Shown: in pieces, positions 54,701-63,897 of the stretch
Layout of the letters: every line of letters starts with the position of its first letter
How positions within the stretch are numbered: position 1 is the first letter of the stretch
Assembly (NCBI RefSeq): GCF_963082495.1
Contig: NZ_CAUJAN010000001.1
Location: 487,701-551,700, forward strand
Source: Methanobrevibacter sp. V74
GTDB taxonomy: Archaea; Methanobacteriota; Methanobacteria; Methanobacteriales; Methanobacteriaceae
Direction of reading: 5' to 3'
DNA length: 64,000 bases
Position numbers and translations under genes: made by a program
The notes under the pieces: generated by a model
Seen by the model: only the letters and a program-made list of their open reading frames with translations
The model's database searches: none
What the model was told of the DNA's origin: nothing

Positions 54701-57326
54701 TAAATAAGACAATGCTTGAATTGATAACTTTGTTTTGAGAAATGTCTCCGACGGTAACAGTAATATTGCCAGTAACATCTTTTGGAAGATGAACTTGAAC
54801 TGATAGATCATCACCGTACATAATATCATTGGTAGTTAAAGATATGTTTGGATTTGATTTTAAAAATTCAAATGATACATTAGTTTTAAAACCATTATAT
54901 TCAGCAATTAAAACACCATCACCAAAAGCAGTTAATGTGTAAATTACATTAGAATTAACATATGTTGTGTTTTTATCAGATGTGCCATTTAAAGTAAGAA
55001 TATTTAAAATAATCTCTGGTAAATTATTATATTTTGTAGAATTATTTAAATAAAAAGCAAAGTAAATTGTTGATGCATGATTATTTTCCAAGGCATAAGC
55101 ACTTGCTGTTGCATTTAAAGTTATATGATTATTGATGTTTAAATCAGGTAAAGCATTACCCCACCAATTATAATCTAAGCTAATATTATTTGTATTTCCT
55201 TCAATGATTTTAGAATTATTTAGTAGAATAGAATTCTTAATAGATGCAAATCCATTATTGTAAATGAGAACTCCATCATTATTTATGAAAATTGATTTTG
55301 AAATATCGCTGTGTTTTCCATTAACGATTTTGTCTGCATGATTATCTTTAAAAATACAGTTATTAACAACTAAATTACCATTTGCCTGATTAATAAAAGT
55401 GTTAACATTTAAATTATTAATATTCATGTTTTTTAAGGTGAATTTATTTGTATTAACAATAAATGAAGTAGAATTAGTTAATGTTGCATTACCTTCACCT
55501 TTAATTGTTACTTCATAATCAATATTTATGTTATCTTCACTGTAATTACCATCTAGAAGAATAATATTTTGACAATTACTTGCAAGTTCTAATGCTTTTT
55601 TAATTGTACTTACTGGTGTATCTCTTGACAATCCATTATTATTGTCGTTACCTAAGGTTTTAGAGACAAAAATATAATCACGGGTGCTGACAATAGTAAC
55701 ATTATTAGATAATCTGTTGGATATTGTAGGAATCACATAAACGTTACAGATATCATAATCACCAAAATCAACCGTGAAAATAGTTGAATTTACCGTTTTA
55801 ACATATTTATTATTCATATAAACATCAAATAATGTCTTATTCAGAATATCCTTATCATAACGGTTAGGAGTGGCTAAACTTATATTAATTTGTAAAGTGG
55901 CTTGTTCTTTACCTTCGCTTAACTTAGTAAGATTCAAAGTAGAAAATACAATGGAATTACCATAATAATAATTGTTAGAAATATTTAATATGGTGTTTTT
56001 TACTCTAACATTTAACACATCACCATGTTTAGTGTGGTTAATAAAAGAATTGTTTACAATAATAATGTCTGGAGATCCATATAACTCCACATCAAAAGCA
56101 GATATTGCAGTACCATAAGCAGCAGAATTAGCAATAAATGTAGTATTTAATACAGTGAGTGAACCAGCATCCATTAAAGCAATAGCTCCACCAAATCCCA
56201 AATCATTAGATAATGGGTCTGTTGACCAACAATTGTTGGCATTTTTCTTAAATAATGAATTTTCAATATAAATGTGTGGTTCACTAATATATTTACATGC
56301 ACCTATTGCACCACCACCTGAATTTGTAGTACAATTATTACCTACAAAAGTAGAATTATAAATTTGTAAGTAACCATATGTGTATAATGCACCACCATTC
56401 CAACCAGCTACGTTATCTGTGAAATTGGAATTATAAATTGTTGTGTTTCCACCACCATGAGTATGTATTGCTCCAGCCCACCAATAAGACCTATTTTTAA
56501 AAAATGTAGTATTATAAACAGTCAACTTACCACAATTATTAATACAACCTGGTTCGGTTCTTGCATAATTATTTTCAAAATAACAATTACGGACAGTCAT
56601 ATTTGTAGATTTCACACTATTTGGATCATAAATACCAATAACTCCATAACCACTAGTACAATTTACAAAACTACAATTATCTATAATTGCCTGTCCTTTT
56701 TTGAGATGAACAATAGTGGCATGACCCCAGTTTGCATTTATATCATGAAAATAACAATTTTTAATAACATTTGTTAATTTACCTCCCATTTGAATAAAAA
56801 TAGCATCAGGTTGGAAATATGAATATATCCATTTAAATGTTATATTATCTAATGTTAAACTTTTACGAACATCATTTTCTACAATAATTGCAACATATTC
56901 AATTTGAGTTGGATTAGATGAAGAATCTCCAAAGTATGAACCCTCACTTCCAATAATTTTCACATTATTTTTAATTTTTATTTGATAATTGGGATTACTT
57001 GGATCAGTTGGGTAAAAATTTGTATTTTCTTTTAGTTTTAAAACATAGTTTTTATCATTTAAAGAACAATAATATTGTAATTCATCCCAATTATTAACTA
57101 CAATAATATCATTAGTGCCTCTAGTTTGTTCATTGGGAGAGGCTTTGAGTACATTATTATCATTTAAATTATTTTTGTCTAAATCAACAGTATCATTAAC
57201 TGTTTCTATTGGAGAGTCAAAATCTGTTGATGTAATATTAGTATCTTCAATTTCATTTGCAGAAACATTACTTAAAACTAAAATCAGCGCAAAGAAAATT
57301 AAGATGAAAAAAAGTTTTTTATTCAA
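51660..57326 (-). CDS. Very large adhesin with beta-helix, Ig-like repeats and a PQQ-type propeller; 3' end unreliable
   Basis: The start is TTG at 57326, set by GAGGATGTGA just ahead; it gives (M)NKKLFFILIFFALILVLSNV, a signal peptide. A beta-helix region follows (about 70-540 from the start), with HTHGGGNTTIYNSNFTDN, then several Ig-like domains (YDVVVSYSGDKKY and similar YSGD or YNGD blocks). Residues about 1180-1510 form a PQQ-like beta-propeller (DSEGNLYVVTASKIY, GSDGTLYFASNKVFYAMNS). Further Ig-like domains end in KKVTLKFNKKTFKVKTE. After that the frame reads through adapter sequence (AASDVYKRQ), so the true C-terminus, from about 51865 on, is missing. The adhesin ending at 57391 lies directly upstream. 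Confidence 0.85.
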   Translation of the reverse strand: MNKKLFFILIFFALILVLSNVSANEIEDTNITSTDFDSPIETVNDTVDLDKNNLNDNNVLKASPNEQTRGTNDIIVVNNWDELQYYCSLNDKNYVLKLKENTNFYPTDPSNPNYQIKIKNNVKIIGSEGSYFGDSSSNPTQIEYVAIIVENDVRKSLTLDNITFKWIYSYFQPDAIFIQMGGKLTNVIKNCYFHDINANWGHATIVHLKKGQAIIDNCSFVNCTSGYGVIGIYDPNSVKSTNMTVRNCYFENNYARTEPGCINNCGKLTVYNTTFFKNRSYWWAGAIHTHGGGNTTIYNSNFTDNVAGWNGGALYTYGYLQIYNSTFVGNNCTTNSGGGAIGACKYISEPHIYIENSLFKKNANNCWSTDPLSNDLGFGGAIALMDAGSLTVLNTTFIANSAAYGTAISAFDVELYGSPDIIIVNNSFINHTKHGDVLNVRVKNTILNISNNYYYGNSIVFSTLNLTKLSEGKEQATLQINISLATPNRYDKDILNKTLFDVYMNNKYVKTVNSTIFTVDFGDYDICNVYVIPTISNRLSNNVTIVSTRDYIFVSKTLGNDNNNGLSRDTPVSTIKKALELASNCQNIILLDGNYSEDNINIDYEVTIKGEGNATLTNSTSFIVNTNKFTLKNMNINNLNVNTFINQANGNLVVNNCIFKDNHADKIVNGKHSDISKSIFINNDGVLIYNNGFASIKNSILLNNSKIIEGNTNNISLDYNWWGNALPDLNINNHITLNATASAYALENNHASTIYFAFYLNNSTKYNNLPEIILNILTLNGTSDKNTTYVNSNVIYTLTAFGDGVLIAEYNGFKTNVSFEFLKSNPNISLTTNDIMYGDDLSVQVHLPKDVTGNITVTVGDISQNKVINSSIVLFTFSNLKANTYNVVVSYSGDKKYVSEEVSSSVKVKRYESTTTLNISAIEVGEDINLTITTTNSATGNITLSINGNEQILILNNSFANYTMVKVPRGDYLIKAVYNGDDKYFPSQVSRLIEVDNLNATMNINAENITYGDVAIINIVLNNDATGNVTVSIDGVSNTSSVVGGIAQVLIYGLEAGVNKNIDVFYTGDNTYFNLTKSNTFTINKADLTFNITSINVKIGQNAEIIIKVPPKIKGNFTIDGKVINIPYSGEITYIIPDLAIGDYEYVAIYNGNNYNTVSKSTSFSVLEYPTPQWAGEGGNPQNNGQSSHESTTNGEVAFVIPINDTIIGDLAIDSEGNLYVVTASKIYSFNRTTELWCYSNNYVIGNFSGVAIGRDVIITPKSGDTLYFINQSSGEKYGNSNIYQGSSLFAPIIDSNANLYIVSEYQTGSNDYKLVIVPYKMWENGGEPTLISIGNSKPLASPTVSNEIIVVLAENRFTIINAKTLKINAIKSGNFMNVRPVISNDNIVYCVLGDSIVAFKSSGAQLWKTKVTNGVGNHLVLDNEHGLYHVNSKGTLYNYNLTTGKESKISDLKITSGILIGSDGTLYFASNKVFYAMNSNGNILYKSYLGYNLTGNPIMDKNGLIYITSSDNKAIALTYANLKDSKLNVSVNIAQGNNAILSITLDNQTTGNVLFTLNGVNYNEVIIDGKITKVISNLRPGIYKLNVTYSGDMRFNQKTVPVRFVVRSAVDIGDLIKFDGNSTFSLDLANASGNLSVTINNHTYNSKLINGHASIVVKNLVPNSYQVFVSYSGDEIYNSSSKMITVIVPKIILSANDLTIFYSSDAEFKVRLTQGSMPLIGKKIIIYINKKPYNAVTDRNGYASIKLSLVPKVYAVVVSYGSIRIAKKITVKSVIYAKNLNVKKSAKSIKIRISLKKVNNKYLKYKKVTLKFNKKTFKVKTETQGGGTTAGVVFFFKKTGGQQRSTPKPSSAASDVYKRQKLKNSENFNSPIFFFFSALIRYPHRLY
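51745..51860. other. Illumina Nextera adapter artefact embedded in the assembly
   Basis: The plus strand reads TGTCTCTTATATACATCTGA, AGCTGCCGACGA, then an 8-base index-like AGGCTTTG, GTGTAGATCT, a degraded P5 part and a run of A. This is the order of a Nextera read-through, with a few mismatches. The minus-strand translation contains AASDVYKRQ, a peptide well known from adapter contamination. Confidence 0.93.
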
Positions 57327-57366
57327 AAAAATCACATCCTCAACATTTTTTATAAAAAAAATATTG

Positions 57367-57387
57367 GAAGAGTATTTTCTACTCTTC
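57367..57387 (-). terminator. Hairpin terminator between the two minus-strand adhesins
   Basis: GAAGAGTA pairs with TACTCTTC; on the minus strand it is followed by CAATATTTTTTTT. It follows the stop of the 57391-60057 gene and precedes the TTG start of the next, so they are separately transcribed or attenuated. Confidence 0.75.
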
Positions 57388-57390
57388 TTT

Positions 57391-60057
57391 TTATTTAACA
57401 TTTATTTTGATTGTTTTGTTGCTTTCTTTGTATGTTTTGTCTCCTTTGAATTTAATTTTTGCTGTATATTGTCCTTTTTTGTTCAGTTGGATTTTAAATG
57501 TTGCTGTCCCTCTTTTGTTTATTTCTGCTTTGTAGGTTTTACCTTTGATGGTTAGTGTTATTTTTTTGCCCGCTTTGAGGTAAGTTTTACCATCAATTGG
57601 ATTTTTAACCGTGTTTAAAGTGACTGTTATTTTTTTAGTTTTTGTTTTAACTTTAAATATTTTGTTGGTTGCTTTGATTGTGGTTGTTTTTTTGTTTAGT
57701 GTTATTTTGGAAAATTTCACAGGTGCAGCATTGTAGTTGTTGTCTCCTGAGAAGGATATTATGCATATGTATTTGTTAGCATTTGCTAAGTTGATTTGTA
57801 TGCTTGCTTTACCGTTGTTATCAGTTTTTATGTTGTATATTACATTGTTTATAACAATTTGGACGATTTTATTTGCTATTGGATTGCCATTAACATCTTT
57901 TAATATTGCATAAAAGATTGCTCCACGTTCACCGGCATAGTAATCATTAGCAAGACCAACAAATTCAGATCCAACATCCACTAAAGCATCTGCCTTTTTA
58001 ATAGTTAAATTAATGTTTTCGCTTGTTTGTATGTAATTACCATTAACAAGAGTGGTTAATTCAACAATATATTTGCCAGAATCTAAAGTGTTAATTACAA
58101 CTTCAGAAGGATTTCCAATTGTTTTTAAAACTTCAACACCATCTTTTAAGACTCTAACACTAACACCAGTGGCATTAACTGTATTAACTGGAATTACAAT
58201 GTTTTGACCGTAAATAAATTCCATATCCTCAGCACTTATTGATGAAGTGCTTTTCTCAACATTAACATTATCAATTTTTTCATTTGAAGTGTATTTATCA
58301 GATCCGCTGTATGAAATATTAACTGGATAATTAGTAGCATTTAAATTACTAAAACTAACAACTATGGTTTGATTTGCATCTAAAACCCTTGTTTCATTAC
58401 CAAATTTAATTGTAACTGTACCCACCACATCTTCTGGAAGTTCAATAGATATAACTGCATTTTCACCAACAACAACACTGCTAGGAATAATGGTGTTGAA
58501 AACATAATCACTAATTTTAGAAACGGTTAAAGTAGTAGTATTAAACCCATGAACTCCCATACCATTTAAGGTAACATTAACAGTATAGATTCCTTCTTTT
58601 AAAATATCTGGGATAATATAAGCAAATGAACTGGAATTATTAACAGTTAAATTGTAGGTTTTGTTATATTTATCATTATAAACGACAATACTAACAGTAC
58701 CATTCAGTACTTGGGAGAAATTACCTGTAATCTTTTGTTCCTCACCATAATAAACACTCAAAGGATTTAACAGCATATTAGTATTGTTAAATTCTAAATT
58801 GATTATTGCCTTATTTAATTTTGCAGTTATTTTATGTTCAGTGGAATTTGTATTGTAAATAACTCTAAATGTGCCATTTTTTAAAATAGCAGTTTCAGAA
58901 ATATTTCCAGTCATTGAAGATAATTGAACAATCATATCTCCTAAGTTTTCAATTCCATCGGTTGTGCTATCGTTCCACATTAGTTTTCCAATAATTTCAT
59001 AAGTATTATCGTCAATGTAATTTTCAGAAACTGAAAATATTGCATATCTAGTAAGTGGAACTACATATCCATCTACCCAAGAACCTCCAGAATTTACTGC
59101 ATAACCATGTGCTGGGAACATGTAAGAAGGTATTTCATTTTGTCCAAACCAAATACTATCAAATGAATTATTTTTAGTAGTAACTATCACGCCACTAGTT
59201 AAACCCCCCAATAAAGTGCAATATTCAAATTGCATACCATTAAGAACCGAAGTTATGTAACCGTTATTTACTTTACATTTGATTAGTTTTATATTTTCAC
59301 TGTTATCAAAAATAGGGCTTGCTTTATACATATTGAAAGTACAATTATTAAATACTCCTATATTAACCCTACTTTTATATTGATAAAATGGAAAAAAAAC
59401 GTGCAATCCTGGACTGTTATCATCCAATCCCCATCCACTTCCATCAAATATAAGATTTGAATAGGTAAAATTTACTAACGGTCCTGTTAAACTAATTCCC
59501 GTAATTAGGGGATTGCTAAAAATTGTAGCCCAATTTAAATCAGCATCAGTTATATTCAAACTCTTAATAACTACATTTCCCATTCCCTGAATTTTTAAAT
59601 TACTCGTATTAAACTTTAAATGAGAATCCAGTACATAGCTTCCTTCAAAAATATTTAAAGTTACTTTATTTTTTCCATCACTAACATTTGCACAAGCTAA
59701 TTTCAGTGTTGCAAATGGGTTTTCATATGATCCATTACCTCCATCTGAGGTGGTGTTTTTACCAACATATATAATATACTCTTCATCTGAAACATTACGA
59801 TTAGAGGATTCTTCACTTTCTACATCATCATTTTGAGAATTTTCTAATAAATTATCAGCAGCATTTGTACTTTGATTTAAAATAGGTTCTGTGTACTTTT
59901 CGCATGTTAAATTATTTTCTGAATTGGAAACATCATCCATGTCTCCATCATCATCAGACACATCAACATCTACATCCATTGCACTAGCTGCACTAATACA
60001 ACAAAGCAAAAGAGCAAATATTGTTAAAAACATTATTACTTTTGTTTTTTCAATCAT
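57391..60057 (-). CDS. Adhesin-like protein with beta-helix and Ig-like domains
   Basis: The ATG at 60057 (MIEKTKVIMFLTIFALLLCC) follows GGTGA by five bases; a further ATG at 60069 is in frame. After the signal peptide comes an acidic stretch (MDVDVDVSDDDGDMDDV). A pectate-lyase-like beta-helix follows at about 95-330 (NPFATLKLACANVSDGKNKV, LNIFEGSYVL), then about four Ig-like domains (PVNISYSGSDKYTSN, CIISFSGDNNYN). The C-terminal domain is basic (YLKAGKKITLTIKGKTYKAE) and ends TIKINVK with no membrane anchor, suggesting wall binding by charge. A 26-bp palindrome lies 21 bp upstream of the start. Confidence 0.87.
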   Translation of the reverse strand: MIEKTKVIMFLTIFALLLCCISAASAMDVDVDVSDDDGDMDDVSNSENNLTCEKYTEPILNQSTNAADNLLENSQNDDVESEESSNRNVSDEEYIIYVGKNTTSDGGNGSYENPFATLKLACANVSDGKNKVTLNIFEGSYVLDSHLKFNTSNLKIQGMGNVVIKSLNITDADLNWATIFSNPLITGISLTGPLVNFTYSNLIFDGSGWGLDDNSPGLHVFFPFYQYKSRVNIGVFNNCTFNMYKASPIFDNSENIKLIKCKVNNGYITSVLNGMQFEYCTLLGGLTSGVIVTTKNNSFDSIWFGQNEIPSYMFPAHGYAVNSGGSWVDGYVVPLTRYAIFSVSENYIDDNTYEIIGKLMWNDSTTDGIENLGDMIVQLSSMTGNISETAILKNGTFRVIYNTNSTEHKITAKLNKAIINLEFNNTNMLLNPLSVYYGEEQKITGNFSQVLNGTVSIVVYNDKYNKTYNLTVNNSSSFAYIIPDILKEGIYTVNVTLNGMGVHGFNTTTLTVSKISDYVFNTIIPSSVVVGENAVISIELPEDVVGTVTIKFGNETRVLDANQTIVVSFSNLNATNYPVNISYSGSDKYTSNEKIDNVNVEKSTSSISAEDMEFIYGQNIVIPVNTVNATGVSVRVLKDGVEVLKTIGNPSEVVINTLDSGKYIVELTTLVNGNYIQTSENINLTIKKADALVDVGSEFVGLANDYYAGERGAIFYAILKDVNGNPIANKIVQIVINNVIYNIKTDNNGKASIQINLANANKYICIISFSGDNNYNAAPVKFSKITLNKKTTTIKATNKIFKVKTKTKKITVTLNTVKNPIDGKTYLKAGKKITLTIKGKTYKAEINKRGTATFKIQLNKKGQYTAKIKFKGDKTYKESNKTIKINVK

Positions 60058-60077
60058 TATTTTCACCATTTGATTTA

Positions 60078-60103
60078 TTTAAATATCAATATTGATATTT
60101 AAA
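60078..60103. promoter_or_regulatory. Perfect 26-bp palindrome upstream of adhesin
   Basis: The left half TTTAAATATCAAT is followed directly by its inverse ATTGATATTTAAA, with no spacer. It lies 21-46 bases before the ATG at 60057, where the transcription start or 5' leader would be. A binding site for a dimeric regulator is likely; the AT-rich sequence could also form a cruciform. Confidence 0.55.
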
Positions 60104-60724
60104 AAAAACTATTAATCCATTCCAAAGAAAGAAGAACAAACCAATATGGACAATTCATACTCAATAATATAATGAAGCTATATTTTTCAAACTTTAACAA
60201 CATATAATTATTAAATACAAATTTAAATAAAATTACTTATATTTTATTAAAATTTACTTTAATTTAATATAAATGAACTTTATTTAATAAAATTTTTACA
60301 AATTTGAATATATAAATGTTTCTAAATTAATTTCATTTCTGGAAATTTAAGATTTTTCCCGATGAAATTTTTTAATCAATATTAGCAACATAAGTTGTTT
60401 TGAATTATGGTTTTGGTGTTTAAGGTGATTTTCAATAGTTCTTGATTTAAGATTTTTAATTAGCAAATTTTAATAATACATATTTAATTAATATTGTTTT
60501 CCTAGGAAAATGGAATTTGGAAACTGCAATTGAATTTCATTTATTTAATCGTGAGAAAATATTGATTTAATGAAATAAATAGGATTTTAAGAAATAGATG
60601 AATAATGCAATGAAAATAAGTGGTTCTAGATACCTATACTGATAAAGAAGTATACAGAGAAAAATACTGTAAGCAAAAACGATTCCATTGATGTGAATTT
60701 TCTATTGTGCAATAAGGGATACAT
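60104..60724. other. Intergenic region without recognised features
   Basis: About 620 bases of AT-rich DNA. Short frames occur, but none with a ribosome site. The left side must carry the adhesin promoter; the right side is the 3' flank of the ATPase gene. Confidence 0.35.
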
Positions 60725-61910
60725 TTATTGTGGATATCTGCCTCTTGTTTCATGTTTTATTTCTAACCATCTTTTCAACATGATATCTGATAAATAATAC
60801 TTTCCATCAGCGGAGTATTCTATTATTCCCTTATTACTGAGAATATCAAGATACTTTGTTAATGTTACCTTTGAATAAGTTACATTATTAAGTATTGTAG
60901 TCCAATCCATTTCACCTTTTTCTACAAAAAGTATAATTAATTCTTTTTCCATGTCGGTTAAAGTTCCCCAAACACTTAGCCACAATAGTGCAATGTTATC
61001 TATATTTAATTTAAATGATTCTTTAATGATTTCATTTGTACATACCATGTTATTTGGCAATATATTGCAAAAACTATTAATATATGATGGAATTCCTCTA
61101 GTGCACTTATAGAATCGTTCAAATCCTTCTTCACTAAATTTAATGTTGTTTGATTTTTCGTCAATATAGTTTTTTGTCTGTTCTTTACTAAATTCATTTA
61201 TATTCAATTGAAACATTCGTCCACCAAAAGCACCGGTTTGTCCATTAATCATCCCTATAATTTCAGATGTGTTCGATACACTTCCTGTGAATATATAACT
61301 GACATTGTATTGCTTTTGGGCATAACTACGAATTAACCAAAAAAACGCTTCAGGATTTTCGAGGGTTTTTAATAATTGAAATTCATCTACAACTATTATA
61401 AAACCCTTAATTTCCTCTATAGAATCGACAATTTTTTGAGGCAATTCCATAACATATTTGCTTAACTTATTATAATTATCTTCAATAATGGGAATAGGCA
61501 AATCCCGCAAGTTGGAATTATTAAAGTTATAATTCTTTAGTTTTAATTGATTAAAAGTATTGAATAATTTTTCTCTAGCATTTTTAAATGTATTGGTGTT
61601 TTTATCTATGCTTTCCTCTATTAAACATAAAAATTCTTTTATAACTTCTTCTTCAGATAGTTTTCCTTTTTGTCGTCCGTAAATATCTGACAAATCAAAT
61701 ATATGTTGTTAAAAACATGTCAGGCTGATTTTTTAATAGTTTTTTTAATAGTGATGTTTTTCCTATTCCTCTATTTCCAGTGATTAAGAATTGATTTGGA
61801 ATTCCATCTTCCAACATTGCTAAATTTGCATTTAAAATTTTTAATTCATGATTTCTGTTATAAAAATACTTATCAATATTTTCGGGCATAACTATAGGCA
61901 TGTATTTCAT
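60725..61910 (-). pseudogene. Archaeal-type AAA ATPase (ATPase_2 family), frameshifted
   Basis: The ATG at 61910 follows AAGGA; the first 71 codons hold NRNHELKILNANLAM and the Walker A motif GNRGIGKTSLL (about 44-54). A single-base shift at 61695 separates this from the rest (FDLSDIYGRQKGKLSEEEV), which has Walker B FIIVVDEFQLL, an arginine-finger-like TRGIPSYINSF and a C-terminal winged helix (TDMEKELIILFVEKGEMDWT). The layout is that of the archaeal ATPase_2 (PF01637) family, many of which are linked to mobile or defence regions with unknown targets. The 65-bp spaced palindromes upstream are probably its regulatory or binding region. Confidence 0.8.
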
Positions 61911-61967
61911 TTGAATCCTTCCCCAGCATTTAATATTAATTAATATATTATTTAATTATATAAATAA

Positions 61968-62109
61968 TTAACTAGTTAATTATAGCTTAACTAACAAAAT
62001 ATCAATTTACAAAAAATATAATGAAACAAAAATTAACTAGTTAAGTATGACTTAACTAACAAAATATCAATTTACAAAAAATATAATGAAACAGATCTTA
62101 ACTGGTTAA
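61968..62109. repeat. Iteron-like 65-bp direct repeats with TTAACTAGTTAA palindromes
   Basis: TTAACTAGTTAA occurs at 61968-61979 and 62033-62044 and TTAACTGGTTAA at 62098-62109, exactly 65 bp apart each time. A half-site, CTTAACTAAC, follows the first two, and the spacer ATATCAATTTACAAAAAATA is the same in both units. The array lies about 60 bp upstream of the ATPase start. Confidence 0.8.
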
Positions 62110-62423
62110 AACATCAATGAAATTCATGAAAAAATGTATAATTTTATTTAATCATCATCTGGTTCATCTAATTTTTTTATCTTCCAAAGTTAAAGTCAAA
62201 TTCAAACTAATAAGCAAGTATTAAAATTGTTGAATACATATCAAACCCCATATCATCCTGAACAACTGCATTAACAATTAAGAAGTTTTGATTATTAATC
62301 TAATTATCATCAAACAATACATCTTAAGTTTCAAGGAATGCTTTTACACTTGATAAACTTGGCAGTTTATATATTAAAAAATACATAAATCAGTATATAA
62401 GTTAAGTAATGGAGGTTTTTCAA
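62110..62423. promoter_or_regulatory. Intergenic region with promoter of the dehydrogenase
   Basis: No gene is visible. GGAGG at 62411-62415 is the ribosome site of the next gene; an AT-rich stretch ATATATTAAAAAATACATAA near 62369 is the probable promoter. Confidence 0.4.
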
Positions 62424-63359
62424 ATGAGTATGAAAAAAATCGTTGTCGCAGGTGGAGGAGTGCTTGGAAGTCAAATTGCACTCCAAACAGTTTACTGTGG
62501 ATTTGATGTTACAATTTGGCTTAGAAGTGAAGGATCTATTAAAAGAGCTCAACCAAAACTTGAAAGGTTTAAAAACATCTATGTTGACACTCTTGAAAAA
62601 ATGAAAACAGATGCAGGCGCATACTGTAGAGGATTATCTAAAAAAGCAGATTTGAGTTCTGAAGAATTAGATGCTTTAAAAGAACAAGTACAAAATGCAT
62701 ATGATAACTTGAAATTAACAACAAGTTATGAAGAAGCAGCAAAAGATGCGGATTTAATTATTGAGGCTATTTCTGAAAATCCAGAGCAAAAAATCGCATT
62801 TTACCAAGAATTAGCAAAATACCTTGAAGATAAAACAATAATTGTAACAAATTCTTCAACGTTGCTTCCATCAATGTTTGCCGAATATACTGGAAGGCCT
62901 GAAAAGTACCTTTCATTACACTTTGCAAATACAATTTGGGCTAATAATACTGCTGAAGTAATGGGGCATCCTGGAACTGAACAAAAATACTATGATGAGG
63001 TTGTTAAATTTGCTGAAGACATTAACATGGTTCCTTTAAAACTTAAAAAAGAACAACCTGGTTATATCTTAAACTCACTTTTAGTTCCATTCTTAAATGC
63101 AGGTCAAGCATTACTTGCAAATGATGTAGCAGACCATGAAACAATTGATAAAACTTGGATTTTAGCAACAGGTGCTCCTGCCGGACCATTCCATATTTTA
63201 GATATTGTGGGACTTGAAACAGCATATAATATTGTCATTATGAATCCCGAATCAAAAGATCCTGAAACTACACCTGGAAAAATTGCTAAAATGCTTAAAG
63301 AAAAAATAGATGCCGGTGCAACTGGTATAAATACTGGAAAAGGATTTTATGAATATTAA
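62424..63359 (+). CDS. 3-hydroxyacyl-CoA dehydrogenase family protein
   Basis: Starting at the ATG at 62424 (MSMKKIVVAGGGVLGSQIAL), eight bases after GGAGG, the protein has about 311 residues. The Rossmann NAD motif is GGGVLGSQIA, followed by DADLIIEAISENPEQK, the catalytic His region LSLHFANTIW (usually HFFNP), and the C-terminal domain with KKEQPGYILNSLLVPFLNAG. It would oxidise or reduce a 3-hydroxyacyl-CoA with NAD. Methanobrevibacter lacks beta-oxidation, so the physiological substrate is unclear and acquisition from gut bacteria is plausible but not shown. An upstream ATG at 62409 overlaps the ribosome site and is unlikely. Confidence 0.85.
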   Translation: MSMKKIVVAGGGVLGSQIALQTVYCGFDVTIWLRSEGSIKRAQPKLERFKNIYVDTLEKMKTDAGAYCRGLSKKADLSSEELDALKEQVQNAYDNLKLTTSYEEAAKDADLIIEAISENPEQKIAFYQELAKYLEDKTIIVTNSSTLLPSMFAEYTGRPEKYLSLHFANTIWANNTAEVMGHPGTEQKYYDEVVKFAEDINMVPLKLKKEQPGYILNSLLVPFLNAGQALLANDVADHETIDKTWILATGAPAGPFHILDIVGLETAYNIVIMNPESKDPETTPGKIAKMLKEKIDAGATGINTGKGFYEY

Positions 63360-63574
63360 TCCTTTTTCATTCTTCTTATTTTAATTATTTCAATAGAACA
63401 TATTAAATTCAAACCTGTTGGTGTTTTAGATAATTTATTTAAGAAATTCCTACAGTTAATAGTCATTCTAACTTTATCTTTTAAGTTTTCACCTTCATCA
63501 ATTCCAACTGAACTTAATTGAAATTCATATTTATCTTCACCAACACTAGTTGCTCTTGAAACATCAATAAATTC
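63356..63574 (-). pseudogene. Minus-strand coding remnant, 72 codons
   Basis: An open stretch reads EFIDVSRATSVGEDKYEFQL, GENLKDKVRMTINCRNFLNK and ends IEIIKIRRMKKD. Its stop overlaps the stop of the dehydrogenase gene on the other strand. It has no start codon near its left end, and a stop lies two codons upstream. The composition is coding-like, so it may be the end of a broken gene continuing from 63660-63806. Family unknown. Confidence 0.4.
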
Positions 63575-63659
63575 TTTTTAATTTTTTTTATATGCTAAAA
63601 TGAGTTAAATTGTGATGAGGGAGATTGTTTTATATTTATTTCCAGCGTATACTTTAATT

Positions 63660-63806
63660 TTAAAGTTTAACTCCAACCATTGGTTTGGAATCTTTAGTAA
63701 CTTTTATTTGGAAATATTTCCCACTATCACTACCAGTACTTGCTGGGGCCAATTCAATTAATACTGGATGTTTTTCAGTTGAAATATTAAAATACTTTAA
63801 TATTGA
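63660..63806 (-). pseudogene. Minus-strand coding remnant, about 49 codons
   Basis: The open stretch contains NISTEKHPVLIELAPASTGS and YFQIKVTKDSKPMVGVKL, which has the look of an Ig-like domain from a surface protein. It is not continuous with the neighbouring adhesin end at 63894. The link is inference. Confidence 0.35.
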
Positions 63807-63875
63807 TTATAAGAATAATTATGCAAGATTTTAACATGTGGAAACAATTTATTTAAGTTTTAAAAAAAAGTTAAA

Positions 63876-63897
63876 ATAAGGAATTTAGATTCCTTAT
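63876..63897 (-). terminator. Hairpin after the right-edge adhesin
   Basis: ATAAGGAAT pairs with ATTCCTTAT; on the minus strand it overlaps the stop of the adhesin and is followed by a T-rich run. Confidence 0.6.

Noticed and set aside
56457-56777. 106-codon plus-strand frame in the large adhesin
   Set aside because: Antisense to adhesin repeats, Ile/Thr-rich by composition only.
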